A DNA stretch of 64,000 bases from Lepus europaeus (Eukaryota; Chordata; Mammalia; Lagomorpha; Leporidae), in assembly GCF_033115175.1 (NCBI RefSeq), contig NC_084835.1, positions 102,578,448-102,642,447 of the forward strand, in the 5' to 3' direction. A program made the position numbers and the translations under genes. Of this stretch, positions 33,325 to 45,626 are shown in pieces. Every line of letters begins with the position of its first letter. The first letter of the stretch is position 1. The notes beneath the pieces were generated by a model, which did no database searches, was not told the DNA's origin, and saw only the letters and a program-made list of their open reading frames with translations.

Positions 33325-33672
33325 TTAAAGATTTTATTTATTTATTTATTTACTTACTTACTTACTTATTTGAGTGGTAGAGGTAGATTTACAGACAGAG
33401 AGAGGGAGAAACAGAGAGAAAGGTCTTCCATCCACTGGTTCACTCCCTAAATGGCTGCAACAGCCGGAGCTGGGCCAAACTGAAGCCAGGAGCCAGGAGC
33501 TTCCTCCAGGTTCCTCACACAGATGCAGGGGACCAAGCACTTGGGCCAACCTCCAGTGTTTTCCCAGGCCATAGCAGGGAGCTGGATCAGAAGAGGAGCA
33601 GCCGGGACATGAACACACAGTGTCCATATGGAATGCCAGCGCTACAGAGGCTTAACCTACAGTCCCACAGCA
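33325..33672 (-). repeat. Lagomorph tRNA-SINE, reverse orientation
   Basis: Tail complement with ATTT and ACTT tetranucleotide units (33335-33370), then GGTCTTCCATCCACTGGTTC, GAAGCCAGGAGCCAGGAGCT and GCTGGATCAGAAGAGGAGCA. Older than the C-SINE at 32512, and in opposite orientation 450 bp away. Confidence 0.85.
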
Positions 33673-34924
33673 CATTATTTTTAAGAAAACAAACCCTGGG
33701 GCCAGCACTGTGGCACTGTGGGTAAGGAATATGATTCATACTGATTTCATTTTCTTGACACTTAGCAAAGTGAATGAATGCCTCTACACACAGCTCAGAA
33801 AAGGTAATAAGTGAGATAAATATTTGTGATGCTGACAATCCATGAAAATTGCATGAGCTTGGATGTTCCAATAACTTTCTGGAAACATAAAATAACCATT
33901 TCCCTCAAGAAATTTCTAAAGCTTCCTGAAGAGTTTTTTGAGAATTCCTATGAAAATTGCTCACCCATAATAAAACTGAAATTATAGATCAGTTTGGATT
34001 TTAAACTGTTTATACTGTTGGTTCAAAGATGAACAAAAACCCTATTGTCAATAAAAAAGAAATCAGTTTTTAAACAAAATAATCAAATTCAAAGTCAGGT
34101 TGCCTGAACTCTTAATGGAAGGCATCTTGTACAAGCCAGTATTTCTACTACATGGGAAAAAAAAAACCTGTTCTATTTAAGAAACAAAAGTAAGTCAAAG
34201 ATTTACTAAGAATTAAGTTACAAGTACTTGTGATTCCAAAATGGAAGAATGATTTCTGCAGCTCTTCTTTCATTCTCTATAGAAAGCACGATGCTACAAA
34301 ACTATCCTAGAAGTCTACAAGTATTCACAGTTCATAGGGAAGAAGATTTTAAAAGTTAATAATTACTGTTATTTCAGTGTTTCAAATATGTGTATATAAC
34401 TGCCATGGTCAGCTCATTTCTGGACTATGTCATACGCGGGCCAAAATGCATGAATATGAACCAGACAGAAGGCCCAACATATGAGGCGAGATGTGAACAA
34501 GAAATAACAAGGAAAGAAAATGTTTGGAGGAGATCAATAAACTGAGAAAGAGAAATATTGGAGCATATAATATGGAGGAAACGACTAAGAATTTAGCCAT
34601 TCTGAGGCTCATATAATAGTGTCTGATATCTTAGTGAACAACAGTTCTACACTGACAAGTTAAAATCTTGAAACAGATTTGACTTTGAACTTCATATATT
34701 TAATCATAACATACCATGACTATGGTGAACTTAGAATTCAAAAAGACAACAAAAATCTCAGAAAATGTGATGTGAGTTATTACATAACTGTCTGGAGAAT
34801 TTGAGTCGTAGAACTGTTGTGATATCCATAAATCTACTTCCACCTCCAGCACACTAACGGCTGAGACTGCTTATAAATTATGAGTATTGGTAGGTAAGTC
34901 AAAAGAACGAAGAATGTTTTCTGT
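33673..34924 (-). other. CCDC68: CCDC68 intron 6-7, unassigned; tiny SINE head fragment
   Basis: A short + strand SINE head (GGGGCCAGCACTGTGGCACTG, about 33699-33725) is the only repeat seen. Otherwise AT-rich sequence without a recognised feature. Confidence 0.5.
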
Positions 34925-36493
34925 AGTTCTTCCTCCCATCTCTACAGAACTGAGGCGCACCCCAGGTAGCAGCTGCTGCAGGTCTTGTGTGTGCTGCACC
35001 TAGCAACTGTGGGAACAGTCGCCTTCTTGTCAGCAGAGGCAAATGCAGCAGCTCAAGTGCAGCTAGTGGGGAGATCACCATCTTGTCAACAGAAGCAAAC
35101 ATGGCAGCTCCGGTGCATAAAAGCAGCAACAGGCAGGGAGAAGGGACCATTCCAACATTAGTACTGGCTGCAGAGACTCCCGTACATGCCCAGCACAACT
35201 GTGAAATGAGTAGGGCTGCAGCCAGCAGGCATTGCACACACATGTGATCCAGGGATTTTACTAGAGGGAGAAATCCATGCTCCCCACTGACTTTGAGTCT
35301 GGCTGGGAGGATTGCCAGGGGGCTGGGTACCTACATATGACTGTAAGGTGGCCCCCAACTCTCAACATATCACAGGCTCCAGGGCTCCAGGGCTGAAACT
35401 ACCTGGGTGGAGCACACATAGGCAGCTGGCTCTAGGAATGTCTCAGCCTCCCTGTGGGAAAGATGGGCTAGAGACGGAGAGTGCATCCTCTGTAACCCAG
35501 GACTGTGGGAGCCCTGAGTGCTGAGACTGTCAGAATTCTGTGACTGCATGATGTAGCTAGGTCTCTGGGCAATCACTGTGTGCCTCTCCACACTCTTAGA
35601 GCTCCCTGATTGCCTGGGGTGGGTCACTGCAGTGGGATCTGTGCTCACACAGAGGACTAAACAGATCCTTTGTGCAGTTCATGTGGAAGCACAGATGAGT
35701 GTTGCACCCACTGAGGGCTAGCACATAGGCACTGAAGAGAGGACATGAAGGTGCAATTATACCAACAGAGGGCTAACATACAGGCATGGGAGAGAGGACA
35801 TGAGGGTAAAATTACATAAACAGAGGTGACCATAGCCCCCTTCTGTTAACAAGAGGAAGTCTGCCACATCCAACTTGGGTGTCACCCTAGATACTTTTCC
35901 CACCCTGGAGCCCTGATCAAAGCTCCCTGACCACACCCAGCACACACCTCTGGGTATTCACTGAAAGAGCAGACATTTCACTAAACTACAGAGGCATAGC
36001 CCAAAAGCCATCAGAGAAAAAACCAACAAGTATCTCCACAAGTGCCTAAAAATAAACACAAAAATTCAAGAAACAAGATTAAGGAATCCGACATGACCCT
36101 CCCCACACCCCAAAAGGAACACAAAAACACTTCAATATTAGAATGTGAAGATGCAACGATTGATGAAATGCCTGAAACAGAATTCAAAAGATTAATCATA
36201 AGATTACTCAGAAGCAATGAGAAGGAAATCCACAAATTAAAGAAATCCATACACGACATGAATGAAAAATTTTCCCATGAAATTGGGATTTTAAAGAGAA
36301 ATTAAAAGGAAATATTAAAAATGAAGAACTCAATAGGGCAAGTAAACAATGTGATGGAAAGCATTAACAGCTTTGGTGAGACAGAAAAAGAATACTTGAA
36401 CTAGAAGACAAATCTGTGGAAATGTTTCAGGTAAAAAAATAAGAAATTAGAAAACTTAAAACAGTGTTGGGGATTTATGTGATACTATCTCAA
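34925..36493 (+). mobile_element. L1: 5'UTR and start of ORF1
   Basis: A GC-richer, CpG-poor 5' region (34925-36030) is followed by a broken ORF1 reading frame from the ATG at 36042 (MPKNKHKNSRNKIKESDMTL...). The frame contains a Lys/Glu-rich coiled-coil stretch typical of the L1 ORF1 RNA-binding protein and is closed by a stop at 36303. Further stops follow, so it is defective. The left edge is approximate. The element is interrupted by the SINE at 36494. Confidence 0.75.
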
Positions 36494-36850
36494 GTGTTTT
36501 TTTTTTTAATTTTTTTTTTTAATTTTTGACAGGCAGAGTGGACAGTGAGAGAGAGACAGAGAGAAAGGTCTTCCTTTGCCGTTGGTTCACCCTCCAATGG
36601 CCGCCACGGTAGGCGCGCTGCGGCCGGCGCACCGCGCTGATCTGATGGCAGGAGCCAGGTGCTTCTCCTGGTCTCCCATGGGGTGCAGGGCCCAAGGACT
36701 TGGGCCATCCTCCACTGCACTCCCTGGCCACAGCAGAGAGCTGGCCTGGAAGAGGGGCAACCGGGACAGGATTGGTGCCCCAACCAGGACTAGAACCCGG
36801 TGTGCCGGTGCCGCAAGGCGGAGGATTAGCCTAGTGAGCCGCGGCGCCGG
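36494..36850 (-). mobile_element. Young C-SINE inserted in L1 ORF1
   Basis: T-rich tail complement, GACAGGCAGAGTGGACAGTG, and the head complement GTGAGCCGCGGCGCCGG at the right. L1 sequence resumes directly after it (AAACAACCCAACATAAGGGT). No clean target-site duplication is visible. It is close to consensus and still rich in CpG. Confidence 0.93.
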
Positions 36851-38345
36851 AAACAACCCAACATAAGGGTCTTAGGAGTTCCTGAAGGTGTGGAAAGAGA
36901 GAATGGATATGAAGGCCTATTTAGTGAAATAATTACAGAAAACTTCCCCAATTTGGAGAAAGAAAGGGACATCCAATTACAGGAAGCACATAAGAACTCC
37001 TAATAGACATGACCAGAAAAGATCTTCACCATCACAATTTGTAGTCAAACTTTCCACAGTAAAACAGTTTCTAAAACATGCACAAGAGATAAGCCAGATT
37101 ACTTTCAGAGGATCTCCAATTAGACTCACATCACAATTAGACTTCACATCAGAAACTACAGGATAGGTAAGAATGGAGACATAGTCCAAGTCTAAAAAGA
37201 AGAAAAACTATCGACCCAGAATACTGTACCCTGCAAAGCTCTCATTTATGAATGAAGGTGAAATAAAGACCTTCCATTACAAACAGAAATTGAAAGAATT
37301 TGTCACCACTCACTCACCCAGCTTTACAAAAGATGCTTAAGGACATGCAACACACAGAAATACAGAAAGGTAGCTATCATTATGAAAAAACATGAAGGTA
37401 GAAAATCTCCCAGTAAAAGTACAAAGGAAATCCATAGTAAACAATAGGAATATTTGTGGGAAAATGGCAAGGCCGATTTGTTACTTATCAATAGTAGCAT
37501 TGAATGTCAATGGTTGCAACTCTCTAGTTAAAAGATACAGACTGGCTGAATGGATTAAAAAACAAGACCCATCTATTTGATGCCTACAAGAAACACACCT
37601 CATTAACAGATACACACAGAGTGAAACTGAAAGGAGGGAAGAAGATATTCCCTGCTATTGGAAAGCAAAAAAGAGCATCTGTACCCACCCTAATACCAGA
37701 CAAAATAGACTAACCTAAAAACTGTAAAAATAGACAAAGAAGGGTGCTTGGAATAAATCAAGGATGTTAAAGATCTCTACAATGAAAGGTATAAAACATT
37801 AAAGAAAGAAATAGAAGACATTAAAAATGGAAAAATCTTCCACATTCATAGACTTGGAGAATTCATATCATCAAAATGTCCATACTATCAAAAATGATTT
37901 ACAGATTCAATGTAATCCCAATCAAAGTACCAAGGACATTCTTCTCATCTAGAAAAAAAAATGCTAAAATTCATATGGAAACACAAGACCCAAATAGCTA
38001 TAACAAGCTTATACAACAAAACAAAGCCAGAAGCATCACAATACCAGATTTCAAGACATACTACAGGCAGTTACAATCAAAACAGCCTGGTACTAGCAAA
38101 AATAATCAAAATCAATGGAACAGAATACAAACTCTAGAAATCAATCCATGCATCTAAAAGCTACTTGTCTTTGACAAAGGAGCTAAAATAAATCCCAAGG
38201 ACTGTCTGCAACAAATGGTGCTGGGGAAACTGCATTTCCACATGCAGATGTTTGAAGCAAGACCTCTACCTTACACTTTACACAAAAATCCACTCACTAT
38301 GGATCAAGTCTATGACCCAATGTCATCAAATTACTAGGGAACACT
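36851..38345 (+). mobile_element. L1: rest of ORF1 and internally deleted ORF2
   Basis: From 36851 the sequence resumes the ORF1 core (VLGVPEGVERENG) and, after frameshifts, reaches the ORF1 C-terminal domain (PRILYPAKLSFMNEGEIKTF at about 37220-37280). From about 37485 the start of the ORF2 endonuclease domain appears (VALNVNGCNSLVKRYRLAEW), broken by a TGA near 37579. At about 37740 the sequence jumps to the middle and late part of ORF2. So roughly the back half of the endonuclease and the front of the reverse transcriptase region are missing. It cannot be mobile. Confidence 0.75.
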
Positions 38346-38563
38346 GGGGAATGTTCTGTTAATGTGCTCTCTGGGAGGCAGCAGATGATGGCACAAGTAC
38401 TTGGGTCCCTGCCATCTCATGAGAGGCTCAGACTAATTTCTAGGCACCTGGCTTTGACCTGGCCCAACACCAGCTGTTGCAGGCATTTGTAAGATATCTC
38501 TGCATGTGTCTGTCTGCATTTCAAATTAAATGAAAATACAGGAAAATTCAATTAAAAAAAAAG
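38346..38563 (+). repeat. Partial lagomorph tRNA-SINE at the L1 edge
   Basis: GGGAGGCAGCAGATGATGGC, CAAGTACTTGGGTCCCTGCC, GGCTTTGACCTGGCCCAACA, then AAATTAAATGAAAATACAGG and A9. The head is missing. It joins directly to truncated L1 sequence. Confidence 0.7.
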
Positions 38564-38732
38564 AATCACAAGTATGAGAGTGGAATAAGTCAGGTTCTAG
38601 CCATCTCCAGACCAGAAATTGCAGTTGTCCTGCTTTCTTGGGAGGCCAAAAGCTTCTTGTCCATTGGCCAGAATACCAATGAAGAAGAAAGAAACCAGGA
38701 ACTGATTTTACTTAGGAAGTAGATATGCAAAC

Positions 38733-38815
38733 CTTTTAGTGCATGCAGCACTGGATTTGAGTTGCAGTAGCTTGTTTTCCAAAGATAGTTTTCTTTCTAG
38801 CAGTGTTCTCTTTTC
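38733..38815 (-). CDS. CCDC68: CCDC68 coding exon 6
   Basis: This exon encodes residues 204-230 and two bases of Ser231: EKRTLLERKLSLENKLLQLK then SSAACTK. It is 83 nt, so skipping it would shift the frame. The Leu-rich heptads continue the coiled coil. The acceptor is TTTTCCTAG... read as CCTAG/GAAAAG. The donor AAAAG/GTTTGC is weaker than those of the other exons. The exon is flanked by inverted young C-SINEs at 36494-36850 and 39123-39464. Confidence 0.95.
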
Positions 38816-38854
38816 CTAGGAGAAAACAAGATACAGTTTTTGCTTATTTCTGAG

Positions 38855-38881
38855 GGTGTGTGTGTGTGTGTGTGTGTGTTT
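38855..38881. repeat. (GT)n microsatellite
   Basis: About 12 GT units, located 40 bp upstream (- strand sense) of the acceptor of CCDC68 coding exon 6. In the transcript it reads (CA)n. Confidence 0.95.
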
Positions 38882-39122
38882 GGTAAGGCATTCGTGCAAA
38901 CTGTTCAAAAAGAAATTTCTTGTAATTTGAGCAACAAAGCTTGAACTGAAGAGCAAATTTCATGTAAGCAGTTCCAACCCACCCCCGAGGAGGTGTACTC
39001 GCGCATTTTCCTGTGTTCTTCACAAGTAGCTCAATGGTAGGTAAACGGTGGTTGTCCTCACTCCAGTACCCACCTGAAAAGATTTGGCACCTCCTCAAGC
39101 CCACTGCTAAGAAACCTGTGCT

Positions 39123-39464
39123 GGCCGGCGCCACGGCTCACTAGGCTAATCCTCTGCCTTGCAGCGCCGGCACACCGGGTTCTAGTCCCGGTTGGGGCAC
39201 CGGATTCTGTCCCGGTTGCCTCTCTATCAGGCCAGCTCTCTGCTATGGCCAGGGAGTGCAGTGGAGGATGGCCCAAGTGCTTGGGCCCTGCACCCCATGG
39301 GAGACCAGAAACACCTGGCTCCTGCCATAGGATCACCACGGTGCGCCAGCCGCAGTGCGCCAGCCGCAGCAGCCATTGGAGGGTGAACCAATGGCAAAGG
39401 AAGACCTTTCTCTCTGTCTCTCTCTCTCTCACTATCCACTCTGCCTGTAAAAAAAAAAGAAAGA
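39123..39464 (+). mobile_element. Young full-length C-SINE with 14-bp TSD
   Basis: Head GGCCGGCGCCACGGCTCACT, GGTTCTAGTCCCGGTTGGGG, CT tract, A-rich tail with AAAG units. The perfect target-site duplication AAGAAACCTGTGCT is at 39109-39122 and 39465-39478. Its internal sequence GTGCGCCAGCCGCA is tandemly duplicated at about 39340-39370. Confidence 0.95.
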
Positions 39465-39478
39465 AAGAAACCTGTGCT

Positions 39479-42144
39479 AAAAAAGAAATCTCTCCCATGT
39501 CGCTCTGTCCATTGCATCCCAAATAAACAGCTTGTCCAGCCCCGTCAAGAAGTGGGCTCTTCCACTATTGCACACGCTCTGCCCACATTAGGATATGTTG
39601 TCATTCTCCAAGTACACTCTTGCATTTATCCTGACACCTCTGCCTGGCCACATGGCATCTGTCAGAGAGTGGTTAATTAGTAAGTGCATTTTATATGTAG
39701 GAACAAAGCCACAAATGATAAAAGTACTACCTAATTAGTATCCAGGAGGAACTATAACAGTAAGAAACAATACCTGAAGAAAATGCCTTAACTTAATTAG
39801 GAAACCACACTTTTTCCAATCAGAAGAAAATAGATAAGTTTAAGAAAAATCAAGCTATGATGACTGCATTCATTTTAGATTTGAGGGTAACATACCAAAA
39901 TAGGGAATTTAGAATTTGGTTGGCCAATACAAATTGTCAAGTCAGAGCACTGAGGAAGAGACAGGAAAAACAAATGGGGATGGAAATGATCGGAGAAGAG
40001 GCTTTTAAACTATCTGAAACACTTACTGCTATATTTATATGGGTATTACACAAGGCAGCACTATATACTTGTATCAGAATGTCTTTGAACATGGACCGAT
40101 CTGCTCTTGAAATTTTTGCCAAAGTTTTAACTTCTCTGGGCCTAATCACATCTTTGACCATCTGACCCAAGAATGTTAACTCTTCCAGAGAATTTCCTTG
40201 GAACTGACTTGGTTATTTGACTAGGGCCCAGATTCTGTAATGCTGTATGTGAATTTGTGGGCTTCTATCTGGTAGAAAAGATAGTCCCAAAAGTTATGAT
40301 TTAATTGCCTTCAAAATATTAATCAGTTTTTCATCTAACCTGGTAATTCTACTCTGTATTCCTTTTTTGGCCTAGAAGTAGCCAGTTTCTAAAACTATTT
40401 TATTGAATCCAGCCTTATCATTTTATTGTTTCCCCCCAAATTGATGTGTAAATAAAACATCTGGCATGTATTCATTCTATATTTGTATGAGTCACGTTTC
40501 TTTCTGAACATCCGCAATACAGAAATAGTATCACTTATATTGAAATTCTGTGATGAATAACGTATCCATGGTTGCCTGGCTCATAGTTGGCCCTCAATAT
40601 CTAATCCTTTGAAGGCACTGACTTTTATGCCTTCTGTTACCTTTAGAAATTTTACTTTCTCAAATGGCTTGTTTCATTCTTGCACCATAGAAACTGTCCC
40701 AGGTTAGTCCTCACTGTTTTCAAATTATTTCTGAAGTATCACAGGTACAGCTCACGAGCTTATGATGCTGTTTGGATGATCAAAGAAGCACATCACAGAT
40801 AATGTATTTCAGTATGTAGGATGGGGGGAAGTGGTGTTTAACAAACACGTTCCCTAATGTAATTGTACTTGATTATTTTCATAACAAGGATTCAAGGATA
40901 TCAGGCATCTGGTTAAATGAATGGCTTGGACTCGTCACGTCTCCTCTTTCACAACACAGAAAATCATTATGCCAGCTAGTGCTTCTAGGGAGCATCTTCC
41001 AAAAAAGGAAGGGAGCTCACAGCACCATCGAGAGGACTGCCAACTGTGGCCAAGGTCACACCTCTAGGGAGCTCAAGGTTTCCTGTACCCTTATACCCAG
41101 CCCCAAAGAAGTCAGGGGCATGGTGAAAAGGGTTGTGAACTAGAAACGGGACAATGGCAGAATCGTGTCTTGTTCACTCTGTCCTCATTTATAAAATGAA
41201 AAGAAACCAAGTGGTCCTAAAAGTGCCTTTGAGCTCTAAAATTGTAACAATGATTCTGGAAACAAAATGATGCAATGGAATTGCACTGCTAGCAAAAGGA
41301 ACATATGCCAGATTAAAATGCTCTTACTGGGCATCTTTGCTGCTTTTGCACTGTGTGTGGAATTCATTCTCACTGCATTCCTGATTACACTGCGACAGAT
41401 GGGGAAGGTTTTAAGTAATGTGTTCATTACCAGACCTCATGCCACTAATGGCTCTTTATTGGAGCATAGCCTGACCCAAGTGAGGAGCCAAGGAAGCCTT
41501 CTCCAGGGGTCCCCACAGCCAGGGCCCTATTTACCAGCTTCCGTGCAGATGCGCTTTGCTCATTTCCACCTCCTTTTTGCAGGCATGTCTTTTTTCACAT
41601 TTATACAAAGGTTCAGTGTCCCGGCCTTCGATACCCCACCCCCATCAAGAAAGCTTCCTTTAAAGTCTCCTCTCAGTATTTCCTTAAACCAAGAAGATGC
41701 TGCCATGCTTTGTCTCTTATGGTTTTATTCATGAATATCTGCTTATTTCTTTTATAAACATAAAGTATCTTTCAACAAAACATTTTTTAAAAAACTCTTA
41801 CACACTGTTCCTCTACCCATCCCTCTTATTTCCATCTTCCAGAGGTATCATTAGGCTCTTCTCTAGGGAGTCACAGGACTGGAAGGTCGCTGCCCATCCC
41901 ACTGAGGTATAGGCAAGCTGTCCACCCTCTTTGTCACAGAAGTCCTAGAGAAAGGCCCAAGTTGTAGGCCAATAGTAAGGTAGACTAAGCTATGAACTCA
42001 ATAATGTCCCACCAGTGTCTGAGCCACTGAACTTTCTTCTAGCATATAGAGCTTACAGCTTCCATAAAGGACCCCATGGAGGATTTTACAAAAAGATGTG
42101 AGCCCCATGCACTCCAGATCTTGCATAATAATGAAGCTATGCAT
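39479..42144 (-). other. CCDC68: CCDC68 intron 5-6, mostly unassigned
   Basis: A MIR fragment (+) is seen at about 41165-41275 (CACTCTGTCCTCATTTATAA, AAAATGAAAAG). The 155-codon open frame at 41267 has no family resemblance. Nothing else was recognised. Confidence 0.5.
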
Positions 42145-42420
42145 GGCCAGTGTTGTGGCACAGTGCTCAGGCCTGGCCTGTGACACCAGCATCGCATTTG
42201 GGTGCCAGTTCCCTGAGGAAAAAACAGTAGAAGATGGCCCAAGTGTTTGAGCCCCTGCCACCCATGTAGAAGACCTGGATAAAGTTCCTGGCTTCAACCT
42301 GGCCCAGCAATGGCCCTTGTGACCATCTGGGGAGTGATCCAGTGGATGGAAGATCTGTCTCTCCCTCTCTGTAACTCTGACTTTCAAAATAAATAAATCT
42401 TTTAAAAATGAATAAAAATA
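42145..42420 (+). repeat. Lagomorph tRNA-SINE
   Basis: Head GGCCAGTGTTGTGGCACAGT, GAAGATGGCCCAAGTGTTTG, GGAAGATCTGTCTCTCCCTC, and the tail AAATAAATAAATC. It is an older subfamily. Confidence 0.85.
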
Positions 42421-43957
42421 AGACTATGACTGCTTCAACTACAAATGCATATCCAGCTTCCATCCCTGCTCTGCAGCACGTGGTAGATGCTCAAATACTC
42501 ATTGACTAAACCATCGTGTCAACACACCCCAGAATTCTGAGATGAACCCAGGTAGGAGAGAACTCCTAGGAGCTGGATATAGAAATTATCTTCCACAGTT
42601 CTTTTTGAGTTGTTGTTGCTGTTATTGTTTTGCTAATTTTCAAGCACTGAGAGGCAGCTGGTGTTACTGGATTTGAGATAGGGTGATCATGAATCTAAGC
42701 TTAAATTTCAAGCTGGTTAATCATGTTGTTTGGTTAAACAACGCTGTTCCCTTTCCAAAATTGTCTTCCTTCCCTAAGTGCAAACATTCTTCCTGCTATC
42801 TTTGTTAAACTATGCATCACAGGAGAAAGTATGCTGATGTTACAAAGTATTCAATAAAATATTACAGTTTTTCCAAAACAGCATCACTATATATTGATAT
42901 GCCTGGATAATTCAAGCGAGCAAGTACATTGTAGCTCGGTAATTCTATTTAAGTATAAGAAGCAGTGATCCACTTTATAATACAGATGTACCTGTGTTCT
43001 TATCATAAGATTCAGTTAAGTTTGAACTTAAGTCTCAAGATTTCCCCAGGGGACCACCATTATGATGACAAACTCAACCAAATTCACAGCATTAAAAAAA
43101 TACCCCTGAAATGTGGTAATTTTGAAGTGGAATTTCTAAAACAACATAAGCCATGCCGAATCATATAACAAATTAAGGCTGAGAATAGCAGAGGCAAATC
43201 AGGGAGTTAATACAATAAATACGAGAATAAAATGTAACAGACAGTCTTCCCTATTTTCCAAAGCCTATATTCTTATCTACTCCCAATTCAGTTTCTCTTG
43301 TTTTGCTCTTAAAATATACTAGCTCTTTTTAAAATCCTAAACAACAAGGCTTGCAAAATTAAGCTTCTGTGTACTCCTCTTGTCTGTGTTTGGAATGCCA
43401 GCATCTTAAAAGAACACAGCATAAAATTTTTATAATTTTTCTTTTTTTGCTCTTCTATAAATGTATCTTTTGAAAGTTTCAATATCTATAGAATGACTCT
43501 TTTTTAATGGGAAAAGCCTCTCTTAGTGCAGCCATAGGTTTTCGCAAATCCAAAGTGAACCGGGGTAGCCAAAAATGGATACTGCACTAACTCGAAGACA
43601 TCAACACGCAATGGCTACAGGCTCCTTGTATTTTTGCTCTTAGTTGGTGAACTTTGTGATCTTTTTCATTATTTCCATTCACAGCTACACAGTTCTTCTT
43701 TCACGACAATACATTTACTAGAAAAAGGAAGTGCAGTCTTGCAGAGCACTAAATCAATAGCCACAATACAACTCATTAAATGTTTAAGAGGAGAAACTGA
43801 CATTACAGGGTACTTCCCAAAACTGAATCCTGCAAAGAATCCTTTCACTGACTATGATCTTACTTCATTTAACGTCCTATTTATTTCAGTATTATGTTTT
43901 TTCATCCTCCACCTATCCCTGTTGGGGAGAAGTTCTTTTAAGTCTCCAGGGGCTGAC
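42421..43957 (-). other. CCDC68: CCDC68 intron 5-6, unassigned stretch
   Basis: AT-rich intron next to exon 5. No feature was recognised. The 141-codon open frame at 43634-44059 on the + strand is antisense to exon 5. Confidence 0.55.
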
Positions 43958-44086
43958 CTTCTCCATTCTCTGTACAAGGTTCTCCAGTTCTGTGATGTGA
44001 CTCTGCTTTTCTTCAAGTTTTTCAGCAATTTGATTCAGATTTTCAACATGTTGTTTTAACTTCTGTTCTTTTTCAAGCTTGTTAAC
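43958..44086 (-). CDS. CCDC68: CCDC68 coding exon 5
   Basis: This exon encodes residues 161-203 (43 whole codons): VNKLEKEQKLKQHVENLNQI then AEKLEEKQSHITELENLVQR and MEK. It is a continuous heptad-repeat coiled coil without proline. Family knowledge places CCDC68 at the subdistal appendages of the mother centriole, where such rods mediate assembly. The acceptor is GACCAAAG and the donor GAGAAG/GTCAGC. Confidence 0.97.
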
Positions 44087-45360
44087 CTTTGGTCAGAAAA
44101 ACAGTTGTCAGACTCTTGTTTTTATTAAACTTATACACAAATTATTTCCTTCTAGAATGTTCTAATTAGCCTCCAGAAATAAAACATTCACACTTGTTGA
44201 TAAATGCACTCTTTTAGTTGTAGTTTCCTTCAAACTAAACCTGCTATATGTACCACACCAACATTAAATCAATAGGGAATTAATAATAATGTAAATATTA
44301 TTCCTAGAATGTTTACATTCGTTACCATAAAATATACTTCCTGAATTGGTATAAGGAAAAGTGAAATTTTTCTCAATAAAAATTATCTAGAAAAAATTTT
44401 ATATATTCACTAAAAGTGTTTTATTTTAAATCAGATAGTGTCATAAAAGCAGAATAATTGTCATTAGGAATCATGGGGTTACTTTATAACCTATAGCAGG
44501 AGTTGTGCTGAAAGACCATAGAAAGTGGACTGTCCACCTGGCAGCCCATAAACCATGCTGGGCATGTTTCAACTGACTTCCAACTGACACACACACACAC
44601 ACACACATAGCTCCATGTACATTTAACAGAACTCAAGGTTTCACAAAAAAATTAAGATGTCTCACTTCCCTTGAAAACACCAGGTGGGCATTCCTGCCAG
44701 GATACTCCAGGCTGAAGCTGAGCCCCCACCTCATAGTAATAGGTGCATCCTGTCACCACACACACTGCACCATGCACAGTGCACCTGCCGGTCACATCAC
44801 CCAGTCACTTCACTCACTTAGGATTCATCTGCACCTTGCATACAGGTGAGTTTGGACCAGCACCACCAGAACTGAGAGCATGAGGGGTGTCAGCTTTAGG
44901 CAGTGGATTGCTTCCAATGGTCCACCAGGGACCTTCCTAGGCGTGAACTGGCAGAGACCCAGATTAAACAAATGAACTTCCCTGGCAGCTGTTTCTTAAC
45001 ATGAGTTTCAACACACACACACATACACACACATACACACCACCTTTTTTTCTCACCTGGTCCTACCATAGGAGGAGATTTCAAAAAGTATGTACAGTAG
45101 GGTAACTACAGACACAGTTAATATTCTGTATATTTCTCTATAAAAAATAAAAACTAGAAGATACATTTTGGCTGTTTTCAATATGAAAAAAATGTTAATA
45201 CATATATTCATCCAGAATGGAAATTACACAATGCTTGCACCTACCAAAATATCACATAGTACCCCATAAATATGTATGACTTTTATATTCATGGGAAATG
45301 TGTATTATGTGGGAAAATATGCGTGGATTTCAATAATTTTTCTACCAATATAAATTTATC
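44087..45360 (-). other. CCDC68: CCDC68 intron 4-5, left part
   Basis: (CA)n runs lie at 44587-44609 and 45010-45041. The rest is unassigned and AT-rich. Confidence 0.6.
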
Positions 45361-45626
45361 TTTTTTATTTGAGAGGTAGATCTTCCATCTACTCATCCAT
45401 TCCCCAAATACCTGTTACAGGCAGGGCAAGGTGGAGGCCAAAGCTGGGAGTCCAGAACTCAATCCAGATCTCCCACCTACATAGCAGGAGCCCAGCCAGC
45501 TGAGCCTCACTGCCGAGCTCCAAGGTTAGCGTTGATAGGAAACTGGGATCAGGAGTGGAGTCTACAAACAGACCCAGGTACCCTGATATGGGATGCTGAC
45601 GTCTTAACATCTCAAACACACCCCTT
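45361..45626 (-). repeat. Old lagomorph tRNA-SINE, reverse orientation
   Basis: TTTTATTTGAGAGGTAGATC, TTCCATCTACTCATCCATTC, GAACTCAATCCAGATCTCCC, and the head complement GATGCTGACGTCTTAACATC. Diverged. Confidence 0.75.

Noticed and set aside
41267..41734. 155-codon open frame on the + strand with hydrophobic stretches
   Set aside because: The apparent membrane-like segment comes from T-rich intronic sequence. No start context and no related gene recognised.
43634..44059. 141-codon open frame on the + strand
   Set aside because: Its end is antisense to CCDC68 coding exon 5, whose splice borders and protein match are unambiguous.
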